Positions 1-7,721 of a stretch of DNA of 64,000 bases are shown in pieces. The notes beneath the pieces are model-generated. The model made no database searches, was not told where the DNA came from, and saw only the letters and a program-made list of their open reading frames with translations. Both the position numbers and the translations under genes were made by a program. Position 1 is the stretch's first letter. The number at the start of each line of letters is the position of its first letter. Source of the DNA: Opitutia bacterium (GTDB lineage: Bacteria; Verrucomicrobiota; Verrucomicrobiia; Opitutales; Opitutaceae); the NCBI GenBank assembly GCA_947452315.1, contig CANGCX010000002.1:24296-88295 (forward strand). The letters are read 5' to 3'.

Positions 1-193
1 GCGCCGGAATTTCCGTGAGACGAGCTTGTAAGTTGAGCGTTTCAGGCTCGTTGCGCTCCACGGCGGCTAAAGCTGCTTTGACCGTCGGGTCATTCAGTAA
101 CGCAGCAGGATCGACAGCGGCTGATAAAATCGAAGTCGTGCTTAGCATAGCTACGACGCAACCAAACAAGGAGTGACGAAGGAGTGATTTCAT
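1..193 (-). CDS. Secreted M20-like metallopeptidase, N-terminal fragment
   Basis: Only the first 64 codons are inside the window; the gene runs off the left edge. The reading starts MKSLLRHSLFGCVVAMLSTT and has a signal peptide with a hydrophobic core ending near an SAA site. It then continues DPAALLNDPTVKAALAAVE and reaches LQARLTEIPAP. The phrase LTEIPAP after a short helix of this kind is typical of exported M20/M28-type peptidases just before their first metal-binding strand, so I infer that family. No metal ligands are visible in the fragment, so activity cannot be judged. It is transcribed away from the cupin gene at 268, leaving about 75 bases for two divergent promoters. Confidence 0.6.
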   Translation of the reverse strand, partial: MKSLLRHSLFGCVVAMLSTTSILSAAVDPAALLNDPTVKAALAAVERNEPETLNLQARLTEIPA

Positions 194-267
194 GGAAGTT
201 TCAGCAAGTAGCACGATTCATTCTCAAACCTGTGTCAGCTCTATTTACCTATCCCCATCCTTTTGCT

Positions 268-714
268 ATGAAAATTCTACCGATCATTTGCTTAGCAGTA
301 ATGCCAGTTGCTTGGAGTGTTAATGCCGCCGATACACCAAAATCGGTTACCAGATCCTTGGTAATCGATTGGGATAAACTGGCCGTCAAGCCGACCAAAA
401 CCGGTGAGCGGCGCGAACTATTTGATGCTCCCACACTCACGCTCAATAATTTCGAAGGGCATGTGACCACGATACGTCCAGGTGAAGTGCCGCATCCGCC
501 GCACCGCCATCCCGACGAAGAGATGATTCTAATCAAAGAAGGCACCCTAGAAGTCACCATCAATGGCGAGATGCAGCGCGCGAGCGCGGGTTCGATTTTC
601 TTCTACGCTTCCAACGATCTACACGGCATGCGCAACGTCGGTTCAACGCCTGCAACTTACTACGTGTTTCGTTTTATCACAACGAAAACGCCAGCCACCA
701 ATGCTAAGCCCTGA
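268..714 (+). CDS. Exported small cupin-domain protein
   Basis: A 148-residue protein. I chose the ATG at 268 rather than the in-frame ATG at 184, because 268 begins a normal signal peptide (MKILPIICLAVMPVAWSVNA, cleavage near ADT). The mature part is one cupin_2 beta-barrel. Motif 1 is H-P-P-H-R-H-P-D-E-E with a downstream G-T-L-E-V, and motif 2 contains the histidine of NDLHGMRNVG, so a metal site looks intact. Single-domain exported cupins bind small ligands or catalyse isomerase or dioxygenase reactions; the substrate here cannot be told. It converges on sufT, with 76 bases between the stop codons. Confidence 0.75.
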   Translation: MKILPIICLAVMPVAWSVNAADTPKSVTRSLVIDWDKLAVKPTKTGERRELFDAPTLTLNNFEGHVTTIRPGEVPHPPHRHPDEEMILIKEGTLEVTINGEMQRASAGSIFFYASNDLHGMRNVGSTPATYYVFRFITTKTPATNAKP

Positions 715-790
715 GGGTTCAGAAAACTAGAGCCTGCGTGGTTCTGAGACTCGCCTCAAAATTTGACAGCCCTGTAAACGTCGCTGGTGG

Positions 791-1321
791 TTATTCCAAC
801 CCTAGGGTCTTGCGCCCATCGGGCGAAATCATCTGTGGAGTCCAAATGGGATCCCATACAATGTGAACCTTGGCCGCGCTTACCGTGGGTAAAGCTGCAA
901 TTTTTTGTCGAGCATCTTCGGCTATAACCGGCCCCATCCCGCAACCCTGCGCAGTGAGCGTCATCTTCGCTTCGACGCTGTGCGTACCATCAGGCAGCTC
1001 ATCAATAGCCAAATCATAGACTAAACCGAGATCCACGATGTTCACGGGAATCTCCGGATCGAAACAGGTTTTTAACGCAGTCCAGATCGCTTGCTCACTC
1101 AAAGTATCGGCAACAAGATTAACATTCTCGGCTACTGGCGTGTAGCCCGCTAGGGCGCCGATATTTTCGGCCGCGATTCGAAATAAGCCACGGTCGGTAC
1201 GTACGGTGACGTTACCGCCGAGCGTCTGTGTGATGTACACGCTGGCTCCAGCACTCAACGTGAGCGCCTCGCCTGAGGGAATAGCGGTAGCCGGGGTGTC
1301 GTGAATCAGCGTGGTATCCAT
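791..1321 (-). CDS. sufT: SufT-like Fe-S cluster assembly protein (MIP18/DUF59)
   Basis: A 176-residue cytoplasmic protein. Residues 1-70 form the small beta-rich N-terminal part seen in SufT (LSAGASVYITQTLGGNVTV). Residues about 78-176 form the MIP18/DUF59 domain, with DPEIPVNIVDLGLVYDL and TLTAQGCGMG, whose Cys127 matches the conserved family cysteine. The end reads VWDPIWTPQMISPDGR, usual for this subfamily. SufT proteins help mature Fe-S proteins, especially when demand is high. No suf operon genes are in the window; aconitase at 58.8 kb is one possible client but far away. The gene lies 9 bases downstream of sppA on the same strand, so the two are probably co-transcribed. Confidence 0.85.
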   Translation of the reverse strand: MDTTLIHDTPATAIPSGEALTLSAGASVYITQTLGGNVTVRTDRGLFRIAAENIGALAGYTPVAENVNLVADTLSEQAIWTALKTCFDPEIPVNIVDLGLVYDLAIDELPDGTHSVEAKMTLTAQGCGMGPVIAEDARQKIAALPTVSAAKVHIVWDPIWTPQMISPDGRKTLGLE

Positions 1322-1330
1322 GAATTTTAG

Positions 1331-3169
1331 TTAGCGTAGCGACAGCTCCATCGGCATGCGCGCGTAGATGCCTTGAGGATCATTGAACGACTTGAGGGTT
1401 GCGAGATCGTGTTTCAGCCGCGCGGTAATTTGACCAATCACGCCATTTGCTTGAGCTTGGGCATCTGGATTAAAACGCTCCACGAGCTCGCCGATCGTCT
1501 CGACTAATTCCTTCTTCTGAGGATATTCGATGAGTCGGTAGTTTTTCCCGAGTCCGGCCTTCGTCACCGCGAACTGGATCGCATCGTCGAGTCCGCCGAG
1601 TTCATCCACCAATCCAAGTTTTTTTGCTTCAGCTCCAGACCACACGCGACCTTGAGCGATATCTTGCACGTCTTCTTTTTTAAGTTTTCGCGCCTCCGCT
1701 ACCTTACCGATGAATTCTCCATAAATCCAGTCGACCATGTTTTGGAAAATAGCGAGTTCGTCGTCGGTCTTGGGCCGCGTGATAGTTATGACGTCGGCAT
1801 ATTTACCCGTCTTCACCACATCAAATGTGAGACCAACGTTGTTCGCGAGTTTCTGCACATCAAATTGCAGTCCAAAAACTCCGATAGATCCAGTTATGGT
1901 TGTGGGCTCCGCAAAAATACGATCTCCATCAGCAGCGATCCAATAACCACCCGATGCGGCATAGGTGCCCATCGAAATAATCACAGGTTTGACCTTACGC
2001 GCGAGGCGCACTTCGCGAGCGATATTTTCCGAGGCAGATGCGCTGCCACCAGGGCTGTTCACCCGGAGCACGATGGCTTTGACGGCATCATCTTGGCGAA
2101 GGCGGCGGATTTCACGTGCAAATTTCACGCCGCCGATTTCGCCACGTTCACCGTTACCATCTACGATGCTACCTTCGGCGTAAATAATCGCGATTTTACC
2201 TCGGCCAGTACCGCTCGACTTAGAATCATCCGCTAAAGGTTTTTTAGACGCGGCAACGCTATCTTTGCTGATTTTCGCGTAAGCAGCGATTTCGATTTGC
2301 TTGAAGGTGATCTTATCGTCCGAAGAGGGGCCGGTCTTGGTGCGCAGTTCGGAAATGATTTCATCGCGATAGACGATGCGATCCACTAATTTAGCCGCCT
2401 TAGCTTTTTCAGGTCGAATGATACCTTCTGAATCGACGACGGATTGTATTTTTTCTCGATTCAGACCGCGAGATTGCGCCATGTCGTCGATCATGGCGCC
2501 CCAGAGATCGTTAAGCAATTTGAGCGTTTGCTCCCGATTTTCAGGGCTCATGTCTTTGCGCGTGTAAGGCTCGATGAACGATTTGTACTTACCGACGCGG
2601 GTGACTTGCACACCTATGCCAAATTTTTCGAAAGCGCCCGTGTAAAACATCGGCTCACTCGCGAGCCCTGGCATCACAATCATGCCGTAAGGATCCAATG
2701 AGATATCGCTGGCGACCGAGGCGAGATAGTAATCCTTGGTCGTAATAGCTTCGAGATAAGCTCGAACGGGTTTACCGCTAGCTTTGAAATCAATGAGTGC
2801 ATTGCGGACTTCTTTCAATACCGCATAGCCCGAGCCGTACCCGGCGGGCGTGAGAGCCCCCTTGAGTAATATCCCCGCCACGCGATCATCGCTTTTGGCA
2901 GCACGGATAGCCTGGGTCAGTGCGCGAAGTTGAAGCGTCGAAGAATGACCGCCAGTGAATTGACTGAAATCGACCTGAGGAGGCGAATCAGTGATATTCG
3001 CGGCTAGATCAAAAACGATATATGAGCCACTATCGATTGTTGGGGATTTTTTATCTCCACTCATGGAGATAATAGCACCCAGTAGGCCAATGAACAAAAG
3101 GATTGCGCCAGCGGAAAAGACCACCAGCGCCACCAGCGCGCCTAGCATCGAGGTGAAGAAATTTTTCAT
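1331..3169 (-). CDS. sppA: Signal peptide peptidase SppA, 67K type
   Basis: A 612-residue inner-membrane serine protease that degrades cleaved signal peptides. One N-terminal membrane segment (residues about 8-36, rich in Ala, Val and Leu) anchors two tandem S49 domains. The catalytic lysine is in the first domain, in RVGKYKSFIEPY (Lys196 by position). The nucleophile is the serine after the double glycine in VNSPGGSASAS (Ser376) in the second domain. This Lys/Ser split between repeats, and the length, match the long E. coli-type SppA rather than the short Bacillus type. It is divergent from the gene at 3337, with a 167-base gap. The start has no visible Shine-Dalgarno sequence. sufT follows closely downstream. 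Confidence 0.93.
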   Translation of the reverse strand: MKNFFTSMLGALVALVVFSAGAILLFIGLLGAIISMSGDKKSPTIDSGSYIVFDLAANITDSPPQVDFSQFTGGHSSTLQLRALTQAIRAAKSDDRVAGILLKGALTPAGYGSGYAVLKEVRNALIDFKASGKPVRAYLEAITTKDYYLASVASDISLDPYGMIVMPGLASEPMFYTGAFEKFGIGVQVTRVGKYKSFIEPYTRKDMSPENREQTLKLLNDLWGAMIDDMAQSRGLNREKIQSVVDSEGIIRPEKAKAAKLVDRIVYRDEIISELRTKTGPSSDDKITFKQIEIAAYAKISKDSVAASKKPLADDSKSSGTGRGKIAIIYAEGSIVDGNGERGEIGGVKFAREIRRLRQDDAVKAIVLRVNSPGGSASASENIAREVRLARKVKPVIISMGTYAASGGYWIAADGDRIFAEPTTITGSIGVFGLQFDVQKLANNVGLTFDVVKTGKYADVITITRPKTDDELAIFQNMVDWIYGEFIGKVAEARKLKKEDVQDIAQGRVWSGAEAKKLGLVDELGGLDDAIQFAVTKAGLGKNYRLIEYPQKKELVETIGELVERFNPDAQAQANGVIGQITARLKHDLATLKSFNDPQGIYARMPMELSLR

Positions 3170-3336
3170 GCAGTATCGAACGTAACAGCGAAGCTCAGCG
3201 CAGCCAGTCGAAACGTCGCTATTTCCGACCTAAACAATGCCCCCCCTTCTCCGTTGACTGAAATTCGTAACTCACCTGTTACAAACTTAGGTACAGCGAG
3301 GTTGCATCCTAGCGTGGCGCTCGACAGAACTAATGC

Positions 3337-4824
3337 ATGAGCGAGCAAAAAGAATTACTCACGACCAACCGCAAAGCTCTCACGATCAATCTGGACGAGC
3401 CAAAATATGGCACCTTTGCAGAAATCGGTGCCGGCCAAGAAGTAGCACGGGTGTTCTTCCAAGCGGGGGGCGCTTCCGGCACCATCGCCAAAACGATCTC
3501 AGCCTACGATATGACGTTTAGCGACGCTATCTACGGCAAAGCCCCACGCTATGTCTCCCGCGAGCGTCTCGGCCTCATGCTCGATCACGAGTATCAACTT
3601 CTTAATGAGCGCCTAGCAACCCAGCGCGGCGAACGCACGACCTTCTTCGCCTTCGCCGACACCGTTTCTGCGCGTAATTTCAAAGGTACCAATGAAGCTC
3701 ACGGCTGGATGGGTATCCGTTTCCAAACCGATCCCGGCGGCCCACCCAGTGAAGTCGTGCTGCACGTGCGCATGTGGGACAAAGAAAACATCCTCCAGCA
3801 ACAAGCTCTTGGTATAATCGGGGTCAATCTGATCTACGGCGCTTTTTACTATCACACCGACCCGCGCAAGCTAGTCGAATCACTTCTCGATAACCTCTCC
3901 GCCGATCGAATCGAAGTCGATATGTTGAAACTAAGCGGCCCCGCGTTTCAGAACGTGGATAACCGCCTAATGTCGCTCATGCTCGTAGAATTCGGCCTCA
4001 CTAACGCCGTCATGTTCGGGCCTGGCGGGGACGTGCTTCAACCCTCCGAAGTTCTTTACCGTAAACCCATACTCGTCGAACGCGGTTCCTTCCGTCCAGT
4101 CACACACGTCAACGTCGACATGCTTAACTGTGCGACCGCCCAATTCGTCCAAGAACCGTCAGTGAAAGGTAAACAAGTAGTCGTGCTCATGGAAATCACC
4201 ATGCACAACCTACTAGCCGCGGGGGAACTCGACCCCAAAGATTTTCTCGCGCGCGTAGATCTCTTAGGTGACATCGGCTTCAACGTCCTGATCTCAAATT
4301 ACTCCGAATACTACCGACTCACTTCTTACTTTCGGCGCTACACCAAAGAAATGATCGGCGTCACGATGGGCATCAATAACCTCATCGAAATTTTCAACGA
4401 AAAATATTACGAGAATCTAGAGGGTGGCATCTTAGAATCCTTTGGCCGCCTGTTCCGCAATTCGGTTAAACTTTATATTTATCCGATGCGCCAGGATGGC
4501 TTCGATGTTTACACCGCCTCAGGCCAATCCGTCCCAATCACCTCAGACCGCACCCCGAGTCACGCCTTCGCATCCAGCGTTCTCATCAACGCCAAAAACG
4601 TCCAGATCGCGGATCACCTGCGCAACCTCTACGCCCACTTATTAGAAGCACACTACATCGACTGCATCGTTGGATTTGATCCCTCAATTCTTCATATTTT
4701 TTCTCGTGATGTCTTGCGCCGCATCAAAGAAGGCGACGTCTCTTGGGAAAAAATGGTGCCAGAAGCTGTCGTCGCAGCGATCAAACGTCGCGAACTCTTC
4801 GGTTGCACAAATACCAAAAGCTGA
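3337..4824 (+). CDS. Conserved cytoplasmic protein of unknown function
   Basis: A 495-residue protein with no signal peptide or membrane segment. It has a strongly patterned N-terminus (PKYGTFAEIGAGQEVARVFF, then GGASGTIAKTISAYDM) and long conserved-looking stretches such as NEAHGWMGIRFQ and ISNYSEYYRLTSYFRRYT. I recall close relatives in Bacteroidetes and other phyla carrying conflicting database names such as TonB receptor or nucleotide adenylyltransferase. It shows neither a receptor barrel nor an adenylyltransferase HxGH motif, so I do not give a function. It stands alone between divergent sppA and the dapF-like gene, with 127 bases before the latter. The uniform style suggests a resident gene. 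Confidence 0.8.
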   Translation: MSEQKELLTTNRKALTINLDEPKYGTFAEIGAGQEVARVFFQAGGASGTIAKTISAYDMTFSDAIYGKAPRYVSRERLGLMLDHEYQLLNERLATQRGERTTFFAFADTVSARNFKGTNEAHGWMGIRFQTDPGGPPSEVVLHVRMWDKENILQQQALGIIGVNLIYGAFYYHTDPRKLVESLLDNLSADRIEVDMLKLSGPAFQNVDNRLMSLMLVEFGLTNAVMFGPGGDVLQPSEVLYRKPILVERGSFRPVTHVNVDMLNCATAQFVQEPSVKGKQVVVLMEITMHNLLAAGELDPKDFLARVDLLGDIGFNVLISNYSEYYRLTSYFRRYTKEMIGVTMGINNLIEIFNEKYYENLEGGILESFGRLFRNSVKLYIYPMRQDGFDVYTASGQSVPITSDRTPSHAFASSVLINAKNVQIADHLRNLYAHLLEAHYIDCIVGFDPSILHIFSRDVLRRIKEGDVSWEKMVPEAVVAAIKRRELFGCTNTKS

Positions 4825-4951
4825 GCGCCTAGCCCAAGTATCGCGAGACCGCACGAGGTAACGTGCTGAAATCGGCTGAAAGAAGTTCGGCGAGGCTAAA
4901 CTTTACGCGTGTTTATCGTTCGGTTTTTCTACTAGCTCGACGATATCTAAC

Positions 4952-5806
4952 ATGCGATTTCACAAATACCACGCCCTCGGCAACGACTACATTGTTCTTG
5001 ATCCCCGCGATTTTCCATCGTGGCAGCCAGCACCGACGACCGAGCAGATCCGTGTCGTGTGCCACCGCAACTTCGGGGTCGGCTCCGACGGTATTCTTTG
5101 GGGTCCCTTGCCATCACAAAAAAGCCAATTCGGTCTACGTATTTTTAACCCCGATGGCTCTGAAGCCGAAAAATCTGGTAATGGCCTGCGCATTTTCTCG
5201 CGCTTCCTCTACGATCAAGGTCTAGCCAAACAACCGAACTTCACAATCGAAGTTCCTGGCGGCCAGGTTGCCGTAGCACTCAAGGATAACGCTCAATTGA
5301 TCTCCATTGCCATGGGGCACGTCAGTTTTTCGTCAGAAAAAATTCCTGTCGTCGGATCTGCGCGCGAAGTGATCAACGAGAAAATCAAGATTCTAGACCG
5401 TGATTTCACGTATTGCGCTGCCACAATCGGCAACCCGCATTGTGTTCTCCCGCTCACAGAAATCTCGGCCGACATGGCCCACAAATACGGCCCACATCTT
5501 GAGACCCACGCGAATTTCCCGCGCAAGACTAATGTCCAATTTCTCAAAGTTCTGGATCGTGCCAATATTCAAATTGAAATCTGGGAACGTGGAGCCGGTT
5601 ATACCCTCGCCTCCGGCAGCAGCAGTAGCGCCAGCGCGGCTGTGGCCCATCGCCTCGGTCTGGTTGATCGCAACATAACGGTTCATATGCCCGGCGGCAA
5701 AATCGGCATAGAAATCGGTGACGAGTTTTCCATCATGATGACTGGCACCGTAAACAAAGTCGCTGAAGGTCACATGCACCCAGAACTTTTTGCGATCAAA
5801 GTCTAG
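4952..5806 (+). CDS. dapF: DapF-family epimerase homologue lacking both catalytic cysteines
   Basis: A 284-residue protein matching diaminopimelate epimerase over its full length: HALGNDYIVLDPRDF at the start, GVGSDGILWGP, NPDGSEAE, TIGNPHCV, and IWERGAGYTLASG near the end. DapF normally interconverts LL- and meso-diaminopimelate with one cysteine in the CGNG motif and another in the ACGTG motif. Here both are serine: KSGNGLR (Ser75) and LASGSSSSAS (Ser221). The two-base cysteine mechanism is therefore not available as usual. I believe a subgroup of the family carries the same change, but its activity is unknown to me. The gene symbol marks family membership, not proven function. No other lysine-pathway gene is in the window. 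The start has no Shine-Dalgarno sequence. Confidence 0.8.
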   Translation: MRFHKYHALGNDYIVLDPRDFPSWQPAPTTEQIRVVCHRNFGVGSDGILWGPLPSQKSQFGLRIFNPDGSEAEKSGNGLRIFSRFLYDQGLAKQPNFTIEVPGGQVAVALKDNAQLISIAMGHVSFSSEKIPVVGSAREVINEKIKILDRDFTYCAATIGNPHCVLPLTEISADMAHKYGPHLETHANFPRKTNVQFLKVLDRANIQIEIWERGAGYTLASGSSSSASAAVAHRLGLVDRNITVHMPGGKIGIEIGDEFSIMMTGTVNKVAEGHMHPELFAIKV

Positions 5807-5824
5807 CCTGCGGCGTCCTCAATA

Positions 5825-5894
5825 AGTGCGCTGTTACTCCCAGATCTTTGGGGAAGACCCTGGTCGAACCTCTAGTCTAAGCCGAGATAGCACT
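5825..5894 (+). other. Possible structured leader in the gap before the sigma gene
   Basis: The 311-base gap 5807-6117 has no convincing gene. Its left part could fold. AGTGC at 5825-5829 pairs with GCACT at 5890-5894. Inside, TCCC (5838-5841) can pair with GGGA (5851-5854), and AGAC (5855-5858) with GTCT (5875-5878). This would make a small branched structure. The stems are only 4-5 pairs, so it may be chance. It matches no riboswitch, tRNA, 6S or SRP RNA that I know. The rest of the gap (5895-6085) shows nothing I can name. Confidence 0.2.
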
Positions 5895-6081
5895 GTTGTA
5901 GATTTAAGTCTATCAGCCCTATTGGCCTCTGCCCCCTCTTCCCTCCCGATCCGCGTAACTTTCGACTCGCGCCCACGCAAATCGCGGCATCTCTTCGCTC
6001 ATCTCATGCGTAGAACCTCACAGCAATATGCCGCTCCTGCTGTCGACGCATCTCACAGGTTGTATTTCGTGGACCAACCGC

Positions 6082-6093
6082 GTTCCGGAACTT
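6082..6093 (+). promoter_or_regulatory. ECF-type -35-like element before the sigma gene
   Basis: GGAACTT at 6087-6093 equals the -35 consensus of many RpoE-like ECF promoters. It overlaps a perfect palindrome, GTTCCGGAAC (6082-6091). ECF sigma genes often control themselves, which makes the site plausible. Against it, a 16-base spacer would put the -10 at about 6110, where the sequence ACTCCC is a poor match. Transcription would also begin almost on the ATG at 6118, giving a leaderless message. Confidence 0.2.
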
Positions 6094-6117
6094 GAACCTG
6101 CACGGGTAAACTCCCGC

Positions 6118-6714
6118 ATGAACATCGAGCCCATCACTGATTTTTCAGACGCACGCCATGAGGCAGACGCTCGTCTGCTTGGCTTGGTGGCTTCGGGTGA
6201 TAGCGCGGCATTAGGTAAACTCTACGATCGTTTTTCTCGCCCGCTATATGCCACGGCCCTGCGTATTCTTAATGACCCTGGCGACGCTCAAGATATCGTT
6301 CACGATACCTTCGTAACAGTCTGGGAAAAAGCTGCTAGCTTTGAAGCCGCTCGAGGCACCGCCTTTTCTTGGGTACTCACCCTAACTCGCAACCGCGCCA
6401 TTGATCGCTTGCGCTCTCGACGCCGTCGCCACGAATTGCTCGAAGAGTCAGCCCTCTCTGACCTGAGCCTTGACGATAATTCCTCTGGACCTGCAGCCGA
6501 TCGTGCCGCCTCCACCTCAGATCAAGCCAGCACTATTCGCGCCGCAGTCGCCTCCTTACCAACCGATCAACAACGCGCTCTCAAACTCGCTTTTTTCAGC
6601 GGACTAACTCAGGAAGAAATCGCCAAACGTCTAGAAACGCCGCTTGGCACCGTCAAAGCCCGCATCCGTCGGGGCCTGATTAAACTACGCGATCAACTCG
6701 CAAACCGTCTATGA
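6118..6714 (+). CDS. ECF RNA polymerase sigma factor, SigK/RpoE-like
   Basis: A 198-residue sigma-70 family regulator. I chose the ATG at 6118 because the upstream in-frame extension to 6028 looks unlike protein. Region 2 covers residues about 30-100, with LYDRFSRPLYATALRILND, DAQDIVHDTFVTVWEKA and FSWVLTLTRNRAIDRLRSR. Region 4 covers about 138-190, with LPTDQQRALKLAFFSGLTQE and the helix-turn-helix AKRLETPLGTVKARIRRG. There is no region 1 or 3, as expected for ECF factors. Its stop overlaps the start of the anti-sigma gene by four bases (ATGA), so the pair is translationally coupled. The signal sensed and the regulon are unknown. Confidence 0.92.
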   Translation: MNIEPITDFSDARHEADARLLGLVASGDSAALGKLYDRFSRPLYATALRILNDPGDAQDIVHDTFVTVWEKAASFEAARGTAFSWVLTLTRNRAIDRLRSRRRRHELLEESALSDLSLDDNSSGPAADRAASTSDQASTIRAAVASLPTDQQRALKLAFFSGLTQEEIAKRLETPLGTVKARIRRGLIKLRDQLANRL

Positions 6715-7616
6715 ACGCCGAACGCCACGAAGATCTCGCCGCGCTCGCCGCCCTCGACTTGCTCACTCCCGCAGAGCAGGCAGAGTTCACTACGGCGCTC
6801 GCCCACCACCCTGAGTTAGCTACTCTCTCCGCCTCGCTCCAATCCACGGCAGCCGAACTCGCCCATACCGCTGACGCAACCGAGCCACCCGCTGAACTGA
6901 AAATCCGTCTACTGAAGACCATAACCATCCGAGCAAGCTCTGCGCCAGCACCAGTTGCCCAAGCCCCCAACTCTGCGTTATCACCGTTTCCGACGTGGAT
7001 CGGCTATGCTACGGCGGCTTGTTTCGCCTGCCTTGCCGCTTATTTTGCTCAGGCTTATTTTACCGAAAGCGCCCTTAGCTCCGCCTTACGCGACCAGCAA
7101 AGCCTTGTGGATCTTTCATTGCGCAGTGCTAATAACCAACTCGCCGCTGAACGCCTGATTACTCAACGCGAACTTGCCGACATCGCGAAACGCGCCAGCG
7201 ATTCCGCCGCGCTGGTCGCCACACTGGAATCTCGCCTAGCTGAGACTAAACAACAGCTATTCAGTCAGGGCACGCTCGCCGATTATAAAATCGCAACGCT
7301 CGCTTCGCTCCTCGGCAACAGTCCCCAGGCGTTAGCGGTCGCCGTCTGGAATCCCTCGAGCCAAGAAGGCATTCTAACCGTACAAAAACTACCCGCGCTG
7401 GCGGCGGATAAAGATTATCAACTCTGGGTCGTCGACCCGCAGTATTCCATCCCAGTCGACGGCGGTGTTTTTAAAGTCGACCCAACTACCGGCGAGGGAC
7501 GCTTGATTTTCCACCCCAATCGCCCCGTCCAAACTGCGGCGAAATTCGCCGTGAGCCTCGAGCGCAAGGGTGGCGTACCCAAGGCCGAGGGCCCGATGGT
7601 GCTTATCGGCCCCTAG
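6711..7616 (+). CDS. Membrane anti-sigma factor, RskA-like
   Basis: A 301-residue single-pass membrane protein that should hold the preceding ECF sigma factor inactive. Residues 1-75 are a helical, alanine- and leucine-rich cytoplasmic domain starting MNAERHEDLAALAALDLLTP, the usual anti-sigma N-terminus. A membrane span lies at about 98-120 (TWIGYATAACFACLAAYF). A coiled-coil-like stretch follows at about 125-190. The C-terminal domain, about 200-301, is the RskA/DUF2337 type, with AVWNPSSQEGILTVQKLP and YQLWVVDPQ. No zinc-binding HxxxCxxC motif is present, so it is not a ZAS anti-sigma factor. Regulated proteolysis would be the expected release mechanism. SppA at 1.3 kb is not a known site-1 or site-2 protease for this role. 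Confidence 0.88.
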   Translation: MNAERHEDLAALAALDLLTPAEQAEFTTALAHHPELATLSASLQSTAAELAHTADATEPPAELKIRLLKTITIRASSAPAPVAQAPNSALSPFPTWIGYATAACFACLAAYFAQAYFTESALSSALRDQQSLVDLSLRSANNQLAAERLITQRELADIAKRASDSAALVATLESRLAETKQQLFSQGTLADYKIATLASLLGNSPQALAVAVWNPSSQEGILTVQKLPALAADKDYQLWVVDPQYSIPVDGGVFKVDPTTGEGRLIFHPNRPVQTAAKFAVSLERKGGVPKAEGPMVLIGP

Positions 7617-7721
7617 TCTTTCGCTCGGTCAAAACAGAGGGTTTAAGACGAACCGTGCGTGACTTGGCTACGGCAATTGAAACTTGCCCCGCTCCCGCCT
7701 GCCGCAAACGCTTAGACCCCT

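Noticed and set aside
1652..2236. A 194-codon open frame antisense to sppA.
   Set aside because: Lies wholly inside the conserved SppA coding region and shows no recognisable protein pattern.
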